Of a DNA stretch of 31,566 nt, positions 1 to 8,057 are shown piece after piece. The position numbers and the translations under genes were made by a program. The stretch is from CAYFLR01 sp964343805 (GTDB lineage Bacteria; Bdellovibrionota_B; Oligoflexia; CAYFLR01). The notes beneath the pieces were generated by a model. It worked only from the letters and a program-made list of their open reading frames with translations, searched no databases and had not been told where the DNA came from. The stretch spans positions 1 through 31,566 of the forward strand of contig CAYFLR010000069.1 of the NCBI GenBank assembly GCA_964343805.1. The letters run 5' to 3'. Every line of letters begins with the position of its first letter. The first letter of the stretch is position 1.

Positions 1-149
1 CCATTTTTGAGTGTTTCATGGCAGGAAGTGGCAAGTTGGTCGATTTGGGTGAGGAGCTGTTTATCGGCTAAGAGACTTTCTTTGGTTTTAATACTTTCGG
101 AGATGCGAGCTTGGATGGTTTCTAAAGAGCTTTTGGCATTGTTCGACAT
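1..149 (-). CDS. gmhA: Phosphoheptose isomerase (GmhA-like, SIS domain), N-terminal part, cut by window edge
   Basis: This is the first 49 or so codons of a protein that continues beyond the left edge. The ATG at 149 (minus) is preceded by AAAGGG eight bases upstream. The visible peptide begins MSNNAKSSLETIQARISES and continues with a helix-rich stretch ending TCHETLKNG. That matches the N-terminal four-helix region of sedoheptulose-7-phosphate isomerases, which precedes the 'GGK..CGNGGSA' motif of the SIS domain. GmhA makes D-glycero-D-manno-heptose 7-phosphate for LPS core or S-layer heptose. The start lies 27 bases after the end of the aminotransferase reading frame, so it is probably the next gene of the same operon. 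The catalytic part is outside the window, so the family call rests on the N-terminal pattern only. Confidence 0.6.
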   Translation of the reverse strand, partial: MSNNAKSSLETIQARISESIKTKESLLADKQLLTQIDQLATSCHETLKN

Positions 150-176
150 TATTAAATCCCTTTCAAAGAGTGCAAA

Positions 177-1244
177 CTACTTAAACTGATTACTCACCTT
201 CACCACCTGTCCCACTTGCTCTTTAGTGTGAAAGTAGGCGATGGGGTGCTCTCTTCAGGTTTGGGGGGAGTGTTTCCGNNNNNNNNNNNNNNNNNNNNNN
301 NNNNNNTGGGGAGCCACGGGATAGTGGATATCAGTTTTTATTTCGTGTTTGAGCAAATGTTTCTGTAGGTCATCTCTTCGTTCATGACGGATATTAAAAA
401 TATGATAAACATCATGAAAGTGATCATCCACTTGCGGTTTAATAAAACGATCATCAAGTTGATCCAGGTAAATAGCGGCCAGCTCTCTCTTGTGATTATT
501 GATTTCATCAAGGTGCTTAAGTTTAACATTTAAAAAAGCGGCCTGAGCTTCATCGAGGCGTGAATTGTACCCCACTTCATCATTGTAGTACTTTTTAAAA
601 GATCCATAATTTCTTAAAGAGCGTAGCCGATTGGCAAAGTCTTCACTAGCAACAGTCACTGCTCCCCCATCACCCAATGCACCGAGGTTTTTGGTGGGGT
701 AAAAACTAAAAGCCGCGGCATCACCAAAGGTCCCGGCTTTTTTCCCTTTATAGCTTGAACCATGGGCTTGAGCGGCATCCTCTAGAACTTTCAGGTTATG
801 CTTTTTAGCAAGGGTATTTATAGGGTCCATATCACAGCATTTGCCATAAAGATGCACCACTAAAATAGCTCCTGTCGCAGGAGTGATGACCTGTTCAATT
901 TTTGCTGGATCAATATTATAGGTTCGAATATCAGGTTCCACTAATACCGGTTTGAGTCCATTACGAACAATGGCTAAAATAGTTGCGATATAAGTATTTG
1001 AAGGGACAATGACTTCACTACCGGGCTTTAGATCAAAAGCATCGAGAGCTAAAATCAGCCCGTCTAAACCTGATGCCACCCCTACTGCATGAGAAGCCCC
1101 ACAGTATTTAGCAAAGTTTTGCTCAAAAGATTTGACTTGTTGCCCTAATACGAACCAGCCGCTTTCTAGAAATTCAGTAAACTTACTTTGATACTGGGGA
1201 AAAAATGAGGCGTTGGTTTTACGCAGGTTTTCATATTCAATCAT
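177..1244 (-). CDS. DegT/DnrJ/EryC1/StrS family PLP-dependent sugar aminotransferase (QdtB/FdtB-like), interrupted by an N run near the C-terminus
   Basis: The enzyme should transfer an amino group from glutamate to a keto-deoxysugar nucleotide, probably a dTDP-3-keto-6-deoxyhexose made from the product of the neighbouring rfbB. The PLP lysine is K185 in SFYPTKNLGALGDGGA, and the aspartate of LEDAAQAHG would bind the pyridine nitrogen. Both are classic for this fold type I family. After IHYPVAP the sequence runs into 28 Ns (279-306), and the frame then meets TGA at 255-257. In the same frame past that stop the DNA encodes HPIAYFHTKEQVGQVVKV and ends at 177-179. This is a typical family C-terminus, so I extend the gene to 177 and regard the stop as damage or misassembly next to the gap. 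The full length of about 356 residues fits the family. Substrate specificity is inferred from similarity of the K185 motif to FdtB/QdtB. No matching 3,4-ketoisomerase is seen. Confidence 0.85.
279..306. other. Assembly gap (28 N) inside the aminotransferase gene
   Basis: The gap is a run of 28 undetermined bases. The sequence just left of it (about 255-278) does not encode a recognisable part of the enzyme, whereas 177-250 does. The contig end therefore seems to carry an error or a foreign stub. Confidence 0.95.
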
Positions 1245-1256
1245 AGATAGAGCTCA

Positions 1257-2057
1257 TTAAATATTGATAATATCTTTTTCATAGAGGTCAAGGATCTCAT
1301 CGGTGTGTCCATCGGCTACTAAGCGACCTTTATCGATAATTATGGTGCGATCACAGATGTCACGAATGATTCCTAAGTTGTGAGAAACCAGCAACACTAT
1401 CCGGGAAGTGTTGATAAGACTATTCATTCGGATGGTTCCTTTTTGAATAAACTTACCATCTCCACCAGCAAAAATTTCATCAATGATTAAAATTTCAGGA
1501 TCCACCATAGTGGCAATCGTAAAAGCAAGACGCCCATACATACCGGTGGAGTAGTATTTCACTGGTAGATCGATGAAATCACCCAGTTCAGCAAAATCAA
1601 TGATTTCTTGCTCCTTAACCTTCATTTGCTCTTTGTTAAAACCCAGCATGGCCCCATTGAAATAGATATTCTCTCGACCGGTGAATTCCGGGTTAAAACC
1701 GGCACCCACCTCAAGCAGCGGTGCAATTTTTCCTTTGACTTTGATCTTTTCTTCAAGTGCTTTTAGCGCTCCAATCTCGTNNNNNNNNNNTTTGATCTTA
1801 CCTTTATGAGGTTCGTAGATGCGGGAGATGGTTTTGAGTAGAGTTGATTTTCCTGCTCCATTAAGACCAATGATACCCACTCGTTCGCCATCTCTGATAT
1901 TCAGGCTAAACTCATTAAGGGCAGAAAATTCGGAATAGGCATTGGGAACTTTGCGCCGTAAAAGTTTATTGATCATAAACTCTTTAAGGGACATGCCCTT
2001 GTCATGGTAGATCCTAAAAATGAGGCTCACGTCCTCAATGTTAATTTCACATTTCAT
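1257..2057 (-). CDS. wzt: ABC transporter ATP-binding protein for polysaccharide or O-antigen export (Wzt/TagH type)
   Basis: This is the ATPase of an ABC-2 glycan exporter and pairs with the permease just upstream. The Walker A motif is GLNGAGKST. A polysaccharide-exporter ABC signature region follows at YYSTGMYGRLAFT, with Walker B EILIIDEIFAGGD and the switch histidine in LLVSHNLG. The family landmark APLLEVGAGFNPEFTGREN is present. At about 266 residues it lacks the C-terminal carbohydrate-binding domain of long Wzt proteins, so it resembles short TagH/KpsT-like forms. Ten Ns (1781-1790) lie in a 51-base segment flanked by the direct repeat TTTGATCTT. The segment inserts about 17 extra residues between GKIK and VKGKIAP, which are normally contiguous, and this is probably an assembly artefact. 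The gene is 6 bases downstream of the permease. No convincing Shine-Dalgarno sequence precedes the ATG. Confidence 0.92.
   Translation of the reverse strand: MKCEINIEDVSLIFRIYHDKGMSLKEFMINKLLRRKVPNAYSEFSALNEFSLNIRDGERVGIIGLNGAGKSTLLKTISRIYEPHKGKIKXXXXEIGALKALEEKIKVKGKIAPLLEVGAGFNPEFTGRENIYFNGAMLGFNKEQMKVKEQEIIDFAELGDFIDLPVKYYSTGMYGRLAFTIATMVDPEILIIDEIFAGGDGKFIQKGTIRMNSLINTSRIVLLVSHNLGIIRDICDRTIIIDKGRLVADGHTDEILDLYEKDIINI
1781..1790. other. Assembly gap (10 N) inside the ABC ATPase gene
   Basis: A fixed-size run of 10 N sits between two copies of TTTGATCTT (1740-1748 and 1791-1799) spaced exactly 51 bases apart. It looks like a scaffolding join of overlapping contigs rather than true missing sequence. 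Confidence 0.95.
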
Positions 2058-2063
2058 AAAAAA

Positions 2064-2858
2064 CTAAAGCCTAAAAATCAAATTATGTTCTTCTTTTTTA
2101 AATAGGATATAACCGATCAAAAGAGCCCCTCCCGCAATTGCAGCGGGCATCCACATCTGTTCTGCCGTAGGAAATCGATTGTGATAGATCACTTCTCTAA
2201 AGAGAGTCACGAAGTAGTTAAAAGGGTTAAAATCAAAAATATAGTGATACTTCAGCGGGATACGTTCCATGGGGTAAATAATGGGACAGAGATAGAAAAA
2301 AGCATTAAAGGAGATCTGAACAATATGGGTGAGGTCGCGAAAGTAAACAGTCACAACCGACAGAATCATGGCCATACCGAGACAAAAAACATAGAGCATA
2401 AAGAAAGCGTAAGGAATCACAATGAAGGAGGCGGTCACCTGCATACCTAGAAAAAAGCCCAGTAAGAAAAGAGAGCAAAGACTGAGTAATGAGTTTATAA
2501 GTTCGGTGGAAACCGCATTAATAGGGAAAACCAGCTTAGGAATATAGATTTTCTTAATATAACCTTCACTGCCAATGATAGCCAAAGAGCCATTAATGGC
2601 AGAAGCATTTATAAAATTCCAAGGCACTAAGCCACAAAAAATATAGAGCGCAAAGTTTTTAAGATTAAAACGAAGCAGCATGGAAAAGACCACCGCAGTA
2701 ACTGCCATAGTAAGTAAAGGATTGAGCAGAGTCCAGACAAACCCCAACACGGATCGTTTGTAACGCATTTTGAGATTGGTGATCACAAAATTACGGATCA
2801 CTTCCCAGTACTGCACCACCTCTACACTGTCGTTATATACGGTCTTTGCCCAATTCAT
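2064..2858 (-). CDS. wzm: ABC-2 type polysaccharide export permease (Wzm/TagG-like)
   Basis: This is an inner-membrane channel subunit that, with the adjacent ATPase, would move a lipid-linked glycan to the periplasmic face. The 264 residues form about six hydrophobic segments. The first begins after the cytoplasmic amphipathic stretch that contains FVITNLKMRYKRSVLG, a hallmark of the ABC2_membrane family (ligand to the ATPase groove). The usual re-entrant region (FCGLVPWNFINAS) and a late LCPIIYPMERIP motif are also present. The gene is 10 bases downstream of rfbB and 6 bases upstream of the ATPase, so co-translation is likely. Nothing is missing relative to the family. The export substrate is inferred from the dTDP-sugar genes in the same operon. 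Confidence 0.92.
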   Translation of the reverse strand: MNWAKTVYNDSVEVVQYWEVIRNFVITNLKMRYKRSVLGFVWTLLNPLLTMAVTAVVFSMLLRFNLKNFALYIFCGLVPWNFINASAINGSLAIIGSEGYIKKIYIPKLVFPINAVSTELINSLLSLCSLFLLGFFLGMQVTASFIVIPYAFFMLYVFCLGMAMILSVVTVYFRDLTHIVQISFNAFFYLCPIIYPMERIPLKYHYIFDFNPFNYFVTLFREVIYHNRFPTAEQMWMPAAIAGGALLIGYILFKKEEHNLIFRL

Positions 2859-2868
2859 GATTCAGACC

Positions 2869-3936
2869 CTATCTCTCTACATACTGTGCTTTGATCCACT
2901 TTTGATAGTCACCACTTTGGATATTCTTGATCCAATCAGCATTTTGCATATACCAGTCGATAGTAAGGTCTAGTCCTTGATGAAAGTCCACCGACTGTTT
3001 GAATCCGAGCTCATCCTTGATTTTGTCACAGTTAATAGCATAACGATGATCATGACCAGGTCGATCCTTCACAAAGGTAATGAGACCTTTCACTTTATCA
3101 ACCGAACGATCCAGTCGCTGGGCCATTTGTTCACAAAGAACATTCACCAGCTTGATATTCTCCCACTCATTTTCGCCACCCACATTGTAGGTCTCTCCGT
3201 AGCGTCCTTGGGTAACAACCTTATAAATAGCGTCGGCATGATCGATCACATAGAGCCAATCACGGATATTCAGACCTTCGCCATAAACCGGTAAGGGCTT
3301 TTCATCCACGATATTCGCGATCATGAGAGGAATGAGTTTTTCAGGGAACTGATAAGGACCATAGTTGTTAGAGCAGTTGGACATAGTGACAGGCAAACCA
3401 TAGGTATGAAAATAAGCCATCACTAGATGGTCAGAAGAAGCTTTCGAAGCGGAATAAGGGCTGCGCGGATCGTAGGGTGTGGTTTCAAAAAAGTAACCAG
3501 TATCGCCTAAACTACCAAAAACTTCATCAGTGGAGACATGATGAAAGAGGACATCCTTACGCTCTTTCCAATTATTACGCGCAATTTCTAACAGGTTGAA
3601 AGTACCTTCAATATTGGTTTTTACAAAGGCACCGGGTCCTAAAATGGATCGATCCACATGGGATTCCGCTGCAAAATGCACCACACAGTCCACATCGTAT
3701 TGATTGAATATGCGACTCATCTCCTCAAGGTCACAGATATCAGCTTTTTCAAATACGTATCGCTCTGGATATTTCTGGGCAATATCTTCCAAGTTTTGAG
3801 GGTTGCCAGCATAGGTGAGTTTATCAAGATTAATCACTCGGGATTGAAAATCAGCTTGATCAAAAAGGTGTCGAATAAAGTTGGTTCCAATGAAGCCAGC
3901 TCCACCGGTTACAAGTATGTTGCCATAAGTTCTCAT
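2869..3936 (-). CDS. rfbB: dTDP-glucose 4,6-dehydratase
   Basis: This extended SDR converts dTDP-glucose to dTDP-4-keto-6-deoxyglucose with tightly bound NAD+. The Rossmann motif GGAGFIG is near residue 10. The substrate and catalytic motif HVSTDEVFGSLG carries the Thr-Asp-Glu triad (TDE) typical of RmlB. The YSASK motif has Y161 and K165. Other landmarks are HFAAESHVDRSI and NNYGPYQFPEKLIPL. The length of 355 residues is normal. The ATG at 3936 has AGGAC upstream. It lies 21 bases downstream of rfbD and 10 bases upstream of the exporter permease. Its product feeds both rfbC/rfbD (rhamnose) and, plausibly, the amino sugar made by the aminotransferase at 177-1244. Confidence 0.96.
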   Translation of the reverse strand: MRTYGNILVTGGAGFIGTNFIRHLFDQADFQSRVINLDKLTYAGNPQNLEDIAQKYPERYVFEKADICDLEEMSRIFNQYDVDCVVHFAAESHVDRSILGPGAFVKTNIEGTFNLLEIARNNWKERKDVLFHHVSTDEVFGSLGDTGYFFETTPYDPRSPYSASKASSDHLVMAYFHTYGLPVTMSNCSNNYGPYQFPEKLIPLMIANIVDEKPLPVYGEGLNIRDWLYVIDHADAIYKVVTQGRYGETYNVGGENEWENIKLVNVLCEQMAQRLDRSVDKVKGLITFVKDRPGHDHRYAINCDKIKDELGFKQSVDFHQGLDLTIDWYMQNADWIKNIQSGDYQKWIKAQYVER

Positions 3937-3957
3937 TGTTTGTCCTAAATATTGGTT

Positions 3958-4824
3958 CTAAATTTCTTTTAAATATCTTACTAATCCATCTTGCCAGGAA
4001 GGAATGGCGAGCTGAAAAGTTTTCTTAATTTTATCTTTGATCAGAAAAGAGTTAGCCGGTCTTTTAGCTTTGGTGGGATAGGCACTGGAAGGGACCGGTT
4101 TAATAGTCACTTCTTGATTAACCTTTCCCATCGCTTTAGCTTGATTATATATTTCACACGCAAAATCATACCAGGTGGTCTTGCCTTCATTGGTGTAGTT
4201 ATAAATTCCATAGGAAGGTTGAGATGATTGAGCGGGTGATTGGGTTATGGTAAGTATCGCTTGAGCTAAATCTTGAGTGTAGGTGGGGCTCCCCACTTGA
4301 TCGTTGACCACAGTGAGTTCGTTACGAGAGTTAAATAGATTCAGCATAGTGGTTACAAAATTCTTACCGTTTTTTCCATAAAGCCATGCTGTGCGCAGTA
4401 TATAGTGCTTAAACCACATCGACCTAAGGACTTCCTCTCCTTTAAGTTTTGAGTCACCATAAACGCCAATAGGATCCACCGGATCATCTTCAGTGTAGTT
4501 ACCCTGCTCTCCATTAAAAACATAATCCGTAGAGATATGGATAAGCGCGGCATCTTTCTCTTTCGCCACTTGGGTGATATTTTTAACTCCCCCACTGTTG
4601 ATCAGAAAGGCCTTCTCCATATCATCTTCAGCGCCATCCACGTTGGTATAGGCTGAGCAGTTAATAATCCAATCAAGATCCTGATCTTTAACAAACTCAC
4701 GCAGTTTGTTGATATTGGTAATGTCCACTTCAAGGTCGGAAGTGAGCAGGGGAATTTGCTGTTGCTGAAAAAGAGCGGCAAGATCGCTCCCAAGCATGCC
4801 ATTACAACCAATAAGCCAAATCAT
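3958..4824 (-). CDS. rfbD: dTDP-4-dehydrorhamnose reductase
   Basis: The enzyme catalyses the final NAD(P)H-dependent reduction to dTDP-L-rhamnose. The N-terminal nucleotide-binding motif is GCNGMLGSDL. HISTDYVFNGEQGNY is the characteristic RmlD motif, and YGDSK supplies the catalytic Y122 and K126. RTAWLYGKNGKNFV and GSPTYTQDLAQAI are further family landmarks. The length of 288 residues is standard. The start has AAAGGA upstream. The gene follows rfbC by 9 bases and precedes rfbB by 21, within the same minus-strand operon. Confidence 0.96.
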   Translation of the reverse strand: MIWLIGCNGMLGSDLAALFQQQQIPLLTSDLEVDITNINKLREFVKDQDLDWIINCSAYTNVDGAEDDMEKAFLINSGGVKNITQVAKEKDAALIHISTDYVFNGEQGNYTEDDPVDPIGVYGDSKLKGEEVLRSMWFKHYILRTAWLYGKNGKNFVTTMLNLFNSRNELTVVNDQVGSPTYTQDLAQAILTITQSPAQSSQPSYGIYNYTNEGKTTWYDFACEIYNQAKAMGKVNQEVTIKPVPSSAYPTKAKRPANSFLIKDKIKKTFQLAIPSWQDGLVRYLKEI

Positions 4825-4833
4825 AATTTTCCT

Positions 4834-5382
4834 TTAATCAAATTTATAAGCATCTTTCAAATACGGAAGCACTTCATCTTTAGGAGATAAAAGTGGCTTG
4901 TCCATTGGCCATTTAACACCCACATCAGGGTCATCCCACCTAATACCAGAATCAGTAGATGGATCATACTCCTTACTGCACTTATACATGAGGTGCGCCT
5001 TATCACTCAAAGTGATAAACCCATGAGCGAATCCTTCTGGGACATAGAACATGGTGTTATTCTCTTCACTGAGTTCAATTCCATACCACTTTAAAAAGGT
5101 GGGGGAATTTTTTCTCATATCCACTGCCACATCCCAAACGGCACCCTTAATAACTCTTATGAGCTTAGCTTGAGAAGATGGTGGCTTTTGAAAGTGAAGC
5201 CCCCTAAGTACACCTTTAGTGGAATAAGAGTGGTTATCTTGACCGAATTCCACATTTATTCCACTGTTCTTAAAGTCAGAGTTCTTATAGGTCTCTAAAA
5301 AGAAACCCCGCTCATCGGCAAAGACTCGAGGCTGAACAATAACTAAGCCATCAATATCTAATTTGGTAAATTCAAAGGGCAT
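4834..5382 (-). CDS. rfbC: dTDP-4-dehydrorhamnose 3,5-epimerase
   Basis: This cupin-fold epimerase acts on dTDP-4-keto-6-deoxyglucose. The catalytic histidine lies in GVLRGLHFQ. The family motifs VFADERGFFLETYK, VKWPMDKP and YVPEGFAHGF are intact. I place the start at the ATG at 5382 because GGGAG stands six bases upstream and the resulting 182 residues match the usual length. A longer reading from a GTG at 5424 would add 14 poorly supported residues. It is the first gene of the seven-gene minus-strand operon, and a promoter candidate lies at 5474-5504. rfbA (glucose-1-phosphate thymidylyltransferase), usually beside it, is not in the window. Confidence 0.95.
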   Translation of the reverse strand: MPFEFTKLDIDGLVIVQPRVFADERGFFLETYKNSDFKNSGINVEFGQDNHSYSTKGVLRGLHFQKPPSSQAKLIRVIKGAVWDVAVDMRKNSPTFLKWYGIELSEENNTMFYVPEGFAHGFITLSDKAHLMYKCSKEYDPSTDSGIRWDDPDVGVKWPMDKPLLSPKDEVLPYLKDAYKFD

Positions 5383-5473
5383 TGCATCTCCCATGGTTTT
5401 GGCAGAAATATCCGGGTTAAGCACATATAGAGGTGATATATACTAAAGAAAAGGGGGTGGGGGCAAGGGTTAA

Positions 5474-5504
5474 ATTATATTGAAAACTTTTGCTTGGTTG
5501 TCAG
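5474..5504 (-). promoter_or_regulatory. Candidate sigma-70 promoter of the rfb/export operon
   Basis: On the minus strand a perfect TATAAT (-10, plus coordinates 5474-5479) is preceded by CTGACA or TGACAA (about 5498-5504) with an 18-19 base spacer. This is slightly longer than the ideal 17. It sits about 90 bases before the rfbC ATG in the only gap between rfbC and the HNH gene. It is read from the bases only, and no start site is known. Confidence 0.45.
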
Positions 5505-5537
5505 AAGCGCTCTCGTTTTCTACTTCCCCCGTGAAAG

Positions 5538-6563
5538 TCACCCACCCCTCATTTTTCTATCAACAAACCCCTCACCCATAATCCTCTTGGCCTCATAGAG
5601 GTTATGCACCCCGCAAAGAATTCTCAAATTCTCAATTTCATCACTCCCTCCCAAGGCGGTAGGCTTTCTGTGATCTATATGCAGATTATGCTTTGACCCG
5701 CAGACTTTTCCGTCCTCACTTTGATAGGTACAACTGTAGTTGGACCTTTGAAATACCTCTCTCTTAACCTTAGCTGGCAGATATTTTCTATTTTGGCTAA
5801 CCTTCTTCGTTGTTTTCTGCGAGGTTATTTTTTTCACAGGTTTCTTTTCTCTTCGTTTTTCTTTCCGAAGAGGGCACTTTTTTTCCAGAAGCAGTTCTAA
5901 TGCTTCCTCAAAAATCTCACTGGTAAGGGCTCCTTTGGGATATTTAGTTGATAGCAACTCTTTCGCTCTTTCAAGTTTTTGATAGGTGGACTCTTTCACG
6001 GTAAAGGAGAGCTTTTTAAAAACCTTCTTGGATGGCTTTTCCGCTGGAGTTTTTTGGACTGCTTTTGGAGTAGGCTTACCTTCAAACTTGTTTTCCTTTT
6101 CCTCTTTCTGATCGTGAAATACAAGTGTTTGCACCCTTTCTCTGGGAAGGTTTTTAACTTTTGGAGCCATGATTTTTTCTACTTCTTTCTTAGTAACACC
6201 TTTTAGACGATTCAGTAGATCTACTTTCTCGGGGAAAGTTAGATTTTTTCCTAGTAGTTGTTTTGACACGATAGACAGATTGCTTAAAGAAATTGTTCCA
6301 ATCTTTAAATCATCTATCACCGTTGGAAAACTCTTTACCACTCTCACCGCCTGAGTATATCTATAGGCGGAACTTTCCGAGAATTTATGTCGTTGAGCAA
6401 GATAAGAAAAAAGACCCGAATAGCCTAATGCTATATGAAGCTGCCTTCGATCAAATTCAACCAGGTGATTGATTAACAAGCACCTGCAGTCTCTTTGTTT
6501 TTGAATTAGCCCAATAACTCTATAAATAATCTCCTGATTTTTTAACCTTTTCAATTGATCCAT
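5538..6563 (-). CDS. HNH endonuclease with an N-terminal helical region (Bdellovibrio-type family)
   Basis: This 341-residue basic protein ends in an HNH nuclease domain. Cys residues in YSCTYQSEDGKVCGS pair with NLRILCGVHN as a probable zinc site. The catalytic motif is HIDH (H295, D297, H298), followed by the conserved N of EIENLR. The N-terminal half (about residues 20-130) is helical with the phrase FSESSAYRYTQAVRVV, followed by LSNLSIVSKQL. It is joined by a Lys-rich linker (residues about 225-260). Proteins of this layout are abundant in Bdellovibrio-like genomes, from memory. The ATG at 6563 has AAGGAGG upstream. It is a single-gene unit upstream of the rfb operon on the same strand. 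A biological role (mobile or repair nuclease) is not established. Confidence 0.8.
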   Translation of the reverse strand: MDQLKRLKNQEIIYRVIGLIQKQRDCRCLLINHLVEFDRRQLHIALGYSGLFSYLAQRHKFSESSAYRYTQAVRVVKSFPTVIDDLKIGTISLSNLSIVSKQLLGKNLTFPEKVDLLNRLKGVTKKEVEKIMAPKVKNLPRERVQTLVFHDQKEEKENKFEGKPTPKAVQKTPAEKPSKKVFKKLSFTVKESTYQKLERAKELLSTKYPKGALTSEIFEEALELLLEKKCPLRKEKRREKKPVKKITSQKTTKKVSQNRKYLPAKVKREVFQRSNYSCTYQSEDGKVCGSKHNLHIDHRKPTALGGSDEIENLRILCGVHNLYEAKRIMGEGFVDRKMRGG

Positions 6564-6902
6564 TTTGTCCTCCTTTAAGTTCTAAAAGATCTATAACACG
6601 GGTTTTGGGGGACTCTCAGATGAACCCAGAAGAGGGTTAATTGATGAGAAAAAAAGTGGGTATCTGGAAGGGGTCTCATGAATAATCTAAAGCGAAGGAT
6701 CTTTTGGGGAGTAGGTAAAATGGCTATAAGCATTGGAATTAGTGATAGGCAGCTAATTTGGGGCTAATTATTGTCAAGGGGAAAAGTCTTATATAAGCAA
6801 ATTGACAAAAGTAAGACATGGCTGTGGACAAATCAGTCTCAAACTCTAAAAGTTAAAAAATTGAACACCACAAACAGATAGAATATTAAACACTTAACAC
6901 TG
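6564..6902. other. Non-coding region between the HNH gene and the first sigma-54 promoter
   Basis: No gene is seen. It holds the HNH gene's upstream sequence on the minus strand, a short weak inverted repeat (AACCC at 6623-6627 with GGGTT at 6634-6638) and AT-rich DNA leading to the -24/-12 site at 6903. I see no RNA gene here. Confidence 0.5.
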
Positions 6903-6918
6903 TGGCATGCAAAATGCA
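6903..6918 (+). promoter_or_regulatory. Sigma-54 (-24/-12) promoter candidate upstream of the secreted protein gene at 7002
   Basis: The site reads TGGCATGCAAAATGCA. The GG and GC dinucleotides have the exact 12-base offset of the RpoN consensus TGGCAC-N5-TTGCA, with two mismatches. It ends 84 bases before the chosen ATG. A nearly identical and better match (17229-17244) precedes another accessory secreted or envelope cluster, which strengthens both. Confidence 0.5.
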
Positions 6919-7001
6919 GAAATAGCACCCATCAGTTGCATTATGCACCCTTCCTTGTATGTGGGAATAAAAATAAAAAATTAAATGAAAGGATTTTTAT
7001 C

Positions 7002-7520
7002 ATGAAACAATCAATTATTTATATAACTTTGACTCTACTCACTATTTCATTAAACTTAGTAGCTGCAGAAAATAATAAACTTGAAATGGACATGGAATTG
7101 GGTTGGTCACCCTACCAAGCTAATGGAACTCAATGGGAATCAGGAGTTAAAATAACAGCAAACCTACACAGACCTTTGGGATCAAATTTTAAATTTAGAA
7201 ACGGTCTATGGATCAGACTCTTTCAAAATAGCCTCACTAAAAAATCATTGAATAATGAAAAAACCTCAGGCTTTGGCCTCTACCATGGATATCTTTACAC
7301 ACATAATATGTTAATCGGTCAAATTGATGTAGGGGTTGGTAGTATCCCCACTATCATAGGAGATATGGCAGCAGGTTATCTAAGTACAGGACTAGGAATT
7401 CAACCTTTTACTAAAACAGCGATTGTCTGTCATTTCGATTATTTTACGACCTTTAGTAAAGTAGATAATGATAATTTAGTGATTTTGTCCCCCAGCATTA
7501 ATTTAAAGTATCTTTTTTAA
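7002..7520 (+). CDS. Secreted, probable outer-membrane beta-barrel protein of unknown function
   Basis: I choose the ATG at 7002 because AAAGGA lies just upstream and it starts a clean signal peptide (MKQSIIYITLTLLTISLNL, cut near VAA-EN). Upstream in-frame codons to 6936 have no signal character. The mature part of about 150 residues alternates polar and hydrophobic residues (for example MDMELGWSP, LSTGLGIQPF, SPSINLKYLF). It ends in phenylalanine, the usual C-terminal signature of outer-membrane barrels recognised by BamA. I do not recognise a named family. It shares the small-barrel style with 7602-7985 just downstream, and the two are probably co-transcribed from the sigma-54 site. Confidence 0.7.
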   Translation: MKQSIIYITLTLLTISLNLVAAENNKLEMDMELGWSPYQANGTQWESGVKITANLHRPLGSNFKFRNGLWIRLFQNSLTKKSLNNEKTSGFGLYHGYLYTHNMLIGQIDVGVGSIPTIIGDMAAGYLSTGLGIQPFTKTAIVCHFDYFTTFSKVDNDNLVILSPSINLKYLF

Positions 7521-7540
7521 TAATTCTAAACTATAGAGGA

Positions 7541-7562
7541 TCCTCCTTTCACAAGGGGAGGA
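7541..7562. repeat. Short inverted repeat (hairpin) between the two small barrel genes
   Basis: TCCTCC (7541-7546) pairs with GGAGGA (7557-7562) around a 10-base loop. No T-run follows, so it is not a classical terminator. It could act as an RNA stability or processing hairpin between 7002-7520 and 7602-7985. Confidence 0.5.
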
Positions 7563-7601
7563 ATTCTTCATAAAGGCAATAATCGAACAAAGGAATTAAA
7601 A

Positions 7602-7985
7602 ATGAAGAAAGTCATAGCTGCAGGACTTTTTATGGGATTACTATTAAGTAACTCCTTGATTGCCAACAACAGTGTCGAGTCTTATCAACTGGGCTTTTTC
7701 ACCAAGTTATTTCCTACAAAGCAATTTGATGATATGGACATTGGCCTTTCCATTTCACCTAATAAATTTATATCCTTTGGAACAGCCTTGAGCCTGCTCT
7801 TTATGGAAAAAGAGCGTCAAGGTGAAGAGGGCTTAGGTTTTGGTGGGAACATCTATATTGACTCCAACCTATCACTTCTTTCAAAGATGGACAGCCTAGA
7901 GCTCAGCTTCGGAGTGGGAGCCCGATTGTATTTTGAATCGGATAATCTGTTTGATGTATACCCCTATATTTCTACCTCTTTTTAG
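7602..7985 (+). CDS. Small secreted protein, probable outer-membrane barrel
   Basis: This 127-residue protein starts with a signal peptide (MKKVIAAGLFMGLLLSNSL, cleavage near IA-NN) after an AAAGGA ribosome site. The mature part contains amphipathic strands (DIGLSISPNKFISFGTAL, LELSFGVGARLYFES) and ends YPYISTSF, again with terminal phenylalanine. I do not recognise the family. The stop follows a T5 run. With one T fewer the frame would continue with RGSYFMKGFWGRFNSN, so a homopolymer frameshift is possible and the true C-terminus is uncertain. It lies 81 bases downstream of the first barrel gene and is convergent with 8058-8855. Confidence 0.65.
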   Translation: MKKVIAAGLFMGLLLSNSLIANNSVESYQLGFFTKLFPTKQFDDMDIGLSISPNKFISFGTALSLLFMEKERQGEEGLGFGGNIYIDSNLSLLSKMDSLELSFGVGARLYFESDNLFDVYPYISTSF

Positions 7986-8057
7986 GGGTTCATATTTTAT
8001 GAAAGGATTTTGGGGCCGTTTTAACTCGAACAGAGATGACGGGGGTGAGCGAAGGTA

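Noticed and set aside
7..189. Plus-strand open frame at the left edge
   Set aside because: It is the antisense shadow of the gmhA-like gene on the minus strand, and the peptide has no family features.
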